Shown here piece by piece: positions 58,591 through 64,000 of a stretch of DNA of 64,000 nt (positions are counted from its first letter, which is position 1; each line of letters starts with the position of its first letter). The notes beneath the pieces were generated by a model. It ran no database searches, was not told where the DNA came from, and saw only the letters and a program-made list of their open reading frames with translations. Source of the stretch: Gnetum montanum (Eukaryota; Streptophyta; Gnetopsida; Gnetales; Gnetaceae); NCBI GenBank assembly GCA_015680685.1, contig MNCI01027436.1, positions 24,054-88,053 on the forward strand. The letters run 5' to 3'. A program made the position numbers and the translations under genes.

Positions 58591-60120
58591 AGGTCATTCT
58601 CGCTTCACTAGGCATTGCAATTCACACAACGCTACGACAGTTCTTCGAGAGGAGAATGCTTTGAACTCAGACCAGCCAGTTCGGCAAAATTTTCTACTTT
58701 TGGGCATAGATAGGCTCTACGGATCATCCTTCCTGTCCACCTAAGTAGTTTGCCTAACCGGCAGCCTACTCAGAAATGATGCACGAAGTTGACAGCAGTA
58801 CTCAGGATGCACGAAACAGTTCAACAATTCTTTTCCAGGACACGAAGTTTTCCACACTACGCCATGCTTTGCTATGTAGCGTAGCAAGCTTCAAAAAATT
58901 ATTTCAGACTGAAGTGCTATGCTACACTACATAGCATAGCGTAGCATGGCAACAACTATACAACCCATTCCACCACCCAACTTCAAGTCCTTCAACAATG
59001 TCCCTTTTCGTCAGGAAGTGATGGACCATGTCTGCTGCTACACTATGCTGAGCTACATGGCGCAGCGAGGTGTAGCAATCCTATGGAAGAAACAAAAGGT
59101 AGCTCAAAGGGTAGAATCAGTGAAGTTTGCAAGTATAACAACATGGGAAGAAAATTTTGCAAATGGGCAAAGTTTTTGCAACTAAGGCTAGTTGCTACAC
59201 TACGTAGCATAGCAAACATGCAACACACATGTAGCAGAATATGCGGCAACATGCTACGCTACGTCGAGCATGCTATGCTACACCAAGCATGCTACGCTAC
59301 AAAGCATAGCAAAGCATGCGGGTGGTTGTGTGACATCAATGCACTTCACCTAATTGAACCATTGGCACATGTCTCCAGACACAAATGACACGATTATAGC
59401 AGGCTTATAGTTACAACATAGCAAACTCACATTACAACAGTTGTGCAGGTCCAATGGTCATGCATGACATGTGTAGCATAAGAAATTCAATGTGGGCCTA
59501 GAGCACGTGGCGTCTAGACCACCCCTTTAAATACCCTTGGTCCTATAAATACTCTAATGTGTAACATTCAAAGGGTTCAGAAATTTTTTAATTTCCTAAC
59601 TCTCCTTCTCTCTGGCACTCAAGCTCTCTTCCTGGTGCATTGTAACATTGAGCATTGTAAGCTTTCTATTTGACACTGTAAACAGTTAGCGTTCTCAGCT
59701 GGAATTTTGCTCTATCCCCCTTCTACCACCTTTGTAGAAGTCCCACATTGTCAACTCCTAAGTCCACGCCCAAGCGCATAACTATCTTTGCTCCACACGT
59801 CCTGGTTACTCTTAGGATCTCTGCACTCTGTAATGCTATGCAACCGACTGTAGCCATCTTGACAGAGCAAGCTTGTAGCTTCAGAGCGGTGCACTTTTCT
59901 AACTACATTTTTACTTGGTTCCCTACTTATTGCTGTGTTTTTACATTATTTTATGCCTTATTTACTTTTAAGTATTACTTTGCATTATTTCATGCTTTCA
60001 TTCCTATTTTAAAATTATATGTTGCAAAAGGCTATATAGATGTCGACTAAGTCCCTGTCTGATTGACCAGACCGTTCAGGGCATCCTGTATCTACTCACA
60101 CCTAACACGGCCCTCCCACA
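58591..60120 (+). repeat. Probable 5' LTR / upstream region of element H
   Basis: This DNA lies upstream of element H gag and downstream of G. A TATA box (tcctataaatactc) sits at about 59541-59554 in good promoter context. Positions 58850-59320 are packed with short palindromes. LTR ends are not established since no second copy is in the window; the end near 60120 (ccctcccaca) is a guess from the TG...CA rule. Confidence 0.45.
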
Positions 60121-60269
60121 GGTACTGGGTTGAAGCTGTCGCACTCGTCGACCCCTTGGTGTTTTCTAATCACCAACATTTTCAGTCGCTATAGTTTTCT
60201 AGCACTAGAAGGAGGGCCTTTTGGTGCCTTTTTTGCATGTCACGGTAGTTCTGTGAGCCTTTTGCACCC

Positions 60270-60790
60270 TAATATGCATAAGCATGAACATGACATCCTT
60301 TTGTGGGTGTTTGCACTTTGTGCTGTGTAGATCGGTCACCTCGACGGTTCCTCGAGAATCCCATAGAACACAAGGCCTCCGATCACCAGTTAACTAGCTT
60401 GTCTTACGATAGTCTTGCATGCATTATGTACCCCATCACGCGTGGTATAGATCAGTCACTTTGACGGTCCCTCAGGGATCCTGCGAGAAATAAAGCCTTC
60501 TTGTTCACCAGTTAACTTGCCCATCCTACAGTAGTCTCACATGCGTTCTGTACCCCATCGTGCGTGGTACAGATTGGTCGCTTCGATGGTCCCTTGGGGA
60601 TCCTGCGAGAAATAAAGCCTTCTTGTTCACTAGTTAACTTGACCATCCTATGGTATTCTTGCACGCGCTCTGCACCCTATCGTGCATAAGCATAAATGTG
60701 ACACCCTTTTGGGGTTGTTTACGCTTTGTGTGGTGTAGATCGGTCACCTTGACGGTTCCTCGGGAATCTGACAAGATGTAAAGCCTTCTT
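60270..60790 (+). repeat. Tandem repeats of about 120 bp in the element H leader
   Basis: Four copies of a unit containing agatcggtcacctcgacggt begin at 60329, 60449, 60571 and 60737, at spacings of 120, 122 and 166 bp. The last is longer because it includes an extra 'cataaatgtgacacc...ttgtgtggtg' segment also present before the first copy. Two inner units carry 'cgagaaataaagccttcttg' and 'ccagttaac'. The array lies between the TATA box and the gag start. Confidence 0.85.
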
Positions 60791-60863
60791 TTTGTTGCTT
60801 TTTGTTTTCTTTGTGCTTTTGCATTTTTGCATAACCACTTTTTGCATAACCACTCGCTTAACA

Positions 60864-63317
60864 ATGGCTTTTTCAAATACTGCTGCTAACACCTTCAATG
60901 TTGAAGCTCCCATCATGGTTCAAGGCACTACCTGTGCTGAACAACCATTGAACCCAACGTTGGAAACACGTAGATCTGTCAGAATCCAAAATTGGGGACT
61001 TGAGGGATTAGCCCAGCAACATGAGCATTACAATTTAATCTGTGCAAAGGTGCAGGCCAATCTGCCCTTGGAAATACATGAACTTGAGGACAAATGTAGC
61101 TTCGCGTTTGCTTATTGCAATAGAAAGGAATTCATTCCTACTCTCGGTGTTTCTTTAACTTTAACATAAGAGTATCAATGGCTTCTAGACCAACAAATCC
61201 AGTTGGCTAGGCTTAGGGAGCAACATGACATAGCGTCCAACCAGGATGACACCTTTTAGGATGGATAGGAGGAATTCGATTCCCAATCAGATGAGGAAGG
61301 CCCAACCAATCCCGTTCTTGTCCCTCCTACCCAGTCATTTTGGGCCAAGCCATTTTCTATCACCGCTCCCTTTGTGATTACGCCTACACTCCCACAACCC
61401 GCAACTACAACTTCTATGGGTAGCCATGCTAATCCCATGGTGTTTCAATGCCCCCTCTCGCCTGTTTCACCTATTTCATTTGCAGCTACTATTCGTTTGC
61501 AAACTGTTTAGCATTCTATTCCTGTAGCACATCATGTGCCAATCACGGCTACCCTACCACATGTTCATACCATGCCTACTTCACAATTGTGCACGACTTC
61601 TACTTCTATTCCTACATTCACGTTTGTTCCAACCATTGTGGTAGGCCCCAACCCATCCATGTGGTGGGCCCCATTTACTTATTTACCTAACCTACAACCA
61701 TTGCAAATGTCTCACTACATCCGTTTGCAAGCCTACTAAGCCTCACGAATGGTACAACCTAACACGAGGCTATGTTCTATGCTGCTCGTGACCCAAGCAG
61801 TTCATCCGACAGCCCAACTCGTGGTTGTTGCTCTAACAACACCACCCGTAGGGTGGTGGATAGCATAAGCAGCACCGCTCGTGGGGGTCATCCCAACGGT
61901 ACTATCGATGGGTCACATTGCCACCCCCACCACACTACAAGTGGGAGCTACCTTCGTAGCTCCCCAACCATCTACAACATCATCAGGTCTGGACCAAGCA
62001 TTCCAGCTCATCCAGACTCTCACTAAGGAAATAAAATGCCTCAAAGATGTTGGGTCTGACATAGTACAAGTCATGGACTTTTACTAGGATGACCCCATCA
62101 GCCCTACAATCCCTACTTTGACACTACCCCCAGGGATGTCTCTCCCACACTTTATGAAGTACGATGGGGAGGAAGATCCCAATGCACATCTTATTACCTT
62201 CAGGTCTAAATCTTTGCTATTGCAATAATGGTTGCATAAGATCATTTGCATCTTCACCATGTCCCTAGCTGGGAAAGCCTTGGATTGGTACCTCGCATTG
62301 CCATGCTCATCCATTTCAACTTTGGAAGAGTTGTTGACCCAGTTTGTGACACGCTTCAAGTACAACTTGAAGCCAGAGACCATGATGGATCAATTGATGA
62401 GCATGAAGCAAGATGCTCTAGAGCCAGTCCAAAAGTTCATTCAACATTGGAGTGTAACCCTTAACAAAATCTCCAAGTCCATCGTAGAGGCCCACCTACT
62501 AGCCGTCTTTAAGGATGTAGTGAACAACTTCATTAAGTCTAAACTGTACTACCTCACTCCTCGCTCTCTTAGTCAGGATTTTGCTCAAACCAAGAGCATA
62601 CAATACATGGTTGAGGCAAGCAAAGACCTGGCCTACATCACTTACAAAAACACCTTCATAAAAAAGGACAAGGATAAAGCCCTAACAACCATAGTGGCCA
62701 CTGTGGCAACTGAGTCCAAGCCCAAACCTAGCAATAATGGTAGCAAGAACAACAAGAAACCGGCCATACCTGCGGCTAACCCCATGCCCAAATAGGGCCA
62801 TGTGACACAACCTACTATACTTACACCTGAGACATCTACACAACCTAAACCCAAATTTGAGCACAAAGATCGCTCAAAGTACACCCCACTACCTATTAAG
62901 CCTTCAGAACTCTTGAAGCCACTATTGGTAGTAAGATACATCCAGCACAAGCAGATTTCAGAAGAAGCAATCATGAAACATCAATGCTATTGTGAGCTCC
63001 TTAGGAATCCCTCTTTGGCCCTGCCCAATGAGCCTCCAGTTCCTAGGGGTTTCAGGCTAGACAGGTTTTGTGACTACCACCAACAGTGTGATCACAACAT
63101 GGATTACTGTCTGGCGTTGCAGGACAAAATCCAAAGATTAATTGACCAAGGGAAACTAGTGCTAGACGAAAGCAACCCAGTACACCCTGAAAACCAATCT
63201 ATGTATGTCTACATAGATCCCTTCAACACCAACAACGTCGGTTACCTAATCAATGCCATCGACATTGATAGTGATCCTGGGCCATCCCAGCAGCCATTTG
63301 TGGTTCGTGTGCCTTAG
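60864..63317 (+). pseudogene. Element H gag (Tat/Ogre-like Ty3/gypsy)
   Basis: It starts at the ATG at 60864 (MAFSNTAANTF), in the good plant context aacaatggct. The whole gag to 63317 is one frame of about 817 codons with no frameshift, broken by a handful of TAG and TAA stops (for example 61167 and 62793). Order: N-terminal region ending LEIHELEDKC; Pro/Thr-rich region (61300-62000); ITRSKS-like and MSLAGKALDWYLALP, TLEELLTQFVTRFKYNL (62230-62400, capsid); basic KKDKDKAL and NNGSKNNKKPA linker; CDYHQQCDHNMDYC zinc-binding region (63068-63110) with LALQDKIQRLIDQGKL. Collinear with T1, better preserved. Confidence 0.85.
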
Positions 63318-64000
63318 CGCAATGCACCAGCACCACCAGCGGTTACTTGAAGCTTGTAGTAGCTGTTCGTACTAAAAGTCCCTCCACGGGCATCCACCTT
63401 TGCGCCACCTGTTGGTGGGGCCACATGATCCCACCCACTAACACCTCTAGCTCTATTCATCATCAGGGAACCAATTCCATCGATAGTCCTTATTACACGT
63501 AAAACCCCTAAATAGCCTTCTTGCCCCGAAAGGCGAGAAGTCCACTTCACGAGTAAGACATCAAAGGGAAGTACTATCAAAGGTACCCCCAAGCCTACCT
63601 CTTTTGCTCGCTACATTTGTGCTTTCACAACCAAAGGCAAAGGTCAACATGACCACACAACCTATATCACTCTGCCAACAAGGATTTGAACCTAGATTCG
63701 AAGTCGCTCCTCCTTAAGAAATTTGTCTTCTGGGACAGATAGAAGAAGAGGAAAGTGTCAAACTAGGAGGTGGCCAAGACCTCTTAGATGCTCTCACATA
63801 GGTCAAACGAGCTCTAAAACAAAAAAACACTACATTGAGCTTGTACGACTTGATCATGACATCTACTCCACACCGTGGGGCTCTGATCCACATGTTTATA
63901 TCAACTCTGGTCAATGAGGACATGCCAATGGAAGAAGAAGTGATCTACTCAGTCATGCTTCCCTCCGTGCCCGTAGGATTAGAATAGCCTCAACTAACCT
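63318..64000 (+). pseudogene. Element H protease region, cut by the window end
   Basis: It continues from gag with LFIIREPIPSIVLITR (matching T1's REPFVILIPP). After a frameshift between 63600 and 63780 it reads LSLYDLIMTSTPHRGALI, IHMFISTLVNEDMPMEEE and VIYSVMLPSVP at 63835-63990. This matches the start of the T1 frame at 7865-8305 just upstream of its active site, so protease should lie beyond the window. Several TAG stops precede it. Confidence 0.7.

Noticed and set aside
62642-62974. Minus-strand ORF of 110 codons within element H
   Set aside because: Antisense shadow of a well-supported gag frame.

Overview
This window looks like intergenic DNA from a large, repeat-rich seed-plant nuclear genome. 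It is AT-rich. Its recognisable proteins belong to plant L1-type LINEs, Ty3/gypsy retrotransposons of Athila type (FMDD reverse transcriptase, primer-binding sites resembling the tRNA-Asp type, LTRs bounded TGATGA...TCATCA) and Tat/Ogre-like gag-protease pieces. Two broken fragments of host genes also occur: AMP deaminase and a PDR-type ABC transporter. No intact host gene was found. I cannot name the species; a gymnosperm or a large-genome angiosperm would fit.

Layout. 1-2123 (-): L1 LINE, ORF2 endonuclease cut by the window edge plus ORF1, with a GC-rich leader to about 3775. 3985-4735 (-): AMP deaminase fragment. 5027-5275 and 6189-6450: two clusters of one minisatellite. 7480-11000 (-): Tat-like gag-protease remnant T1. 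11770-15650 (+): an unclassified cluster of decayed ORFs, the least explained part of the window. 17040-17300 (-): ABC transporter fragment. 18100-19313 (-): a third gypsy gag (T2). 23434-30443 (-): Athila-like element A, complete with both LTRs and a CTATG target duplication but lacking RT, RNase H and integrase. 30480-30660: probable tRNA-derived SINE. 30930-35695 (-): element B, 3' LTR and pol with the integrase core deleted. 36192-46111 (-): element C, full-length gag-pol with both LTRs and a near-perfect target duplication, inserted into element D (+, 3' LTR 47860-48767). D abuts the gag of element E (-, 48768-51618). 51619-54776: AT-rich DNA with two small tandem arrays. 54777-56432: two Athila-like LTRs head to head (F and G). 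56433-58590 (+): gag of G. From about 58591 (+): Tat-like element H with palindrome-rich upstream DNA, TATA box, 120-bp leader repeats and one long gag frame running into protease at the window end.

The parts do not work together as a pathway; this is a nested record of retrotransposition. Premature stops are mostly TAG and TGA and the LTR pairs differ mainly by transitions, which fits methylated, silenced repeats decaying by cytosine deamination. I found no CRISPR array, no tRNA or rRNA gene and no convincing new functional system. The best candidate for something undescribed is the ORF cluster at 11770-15650.
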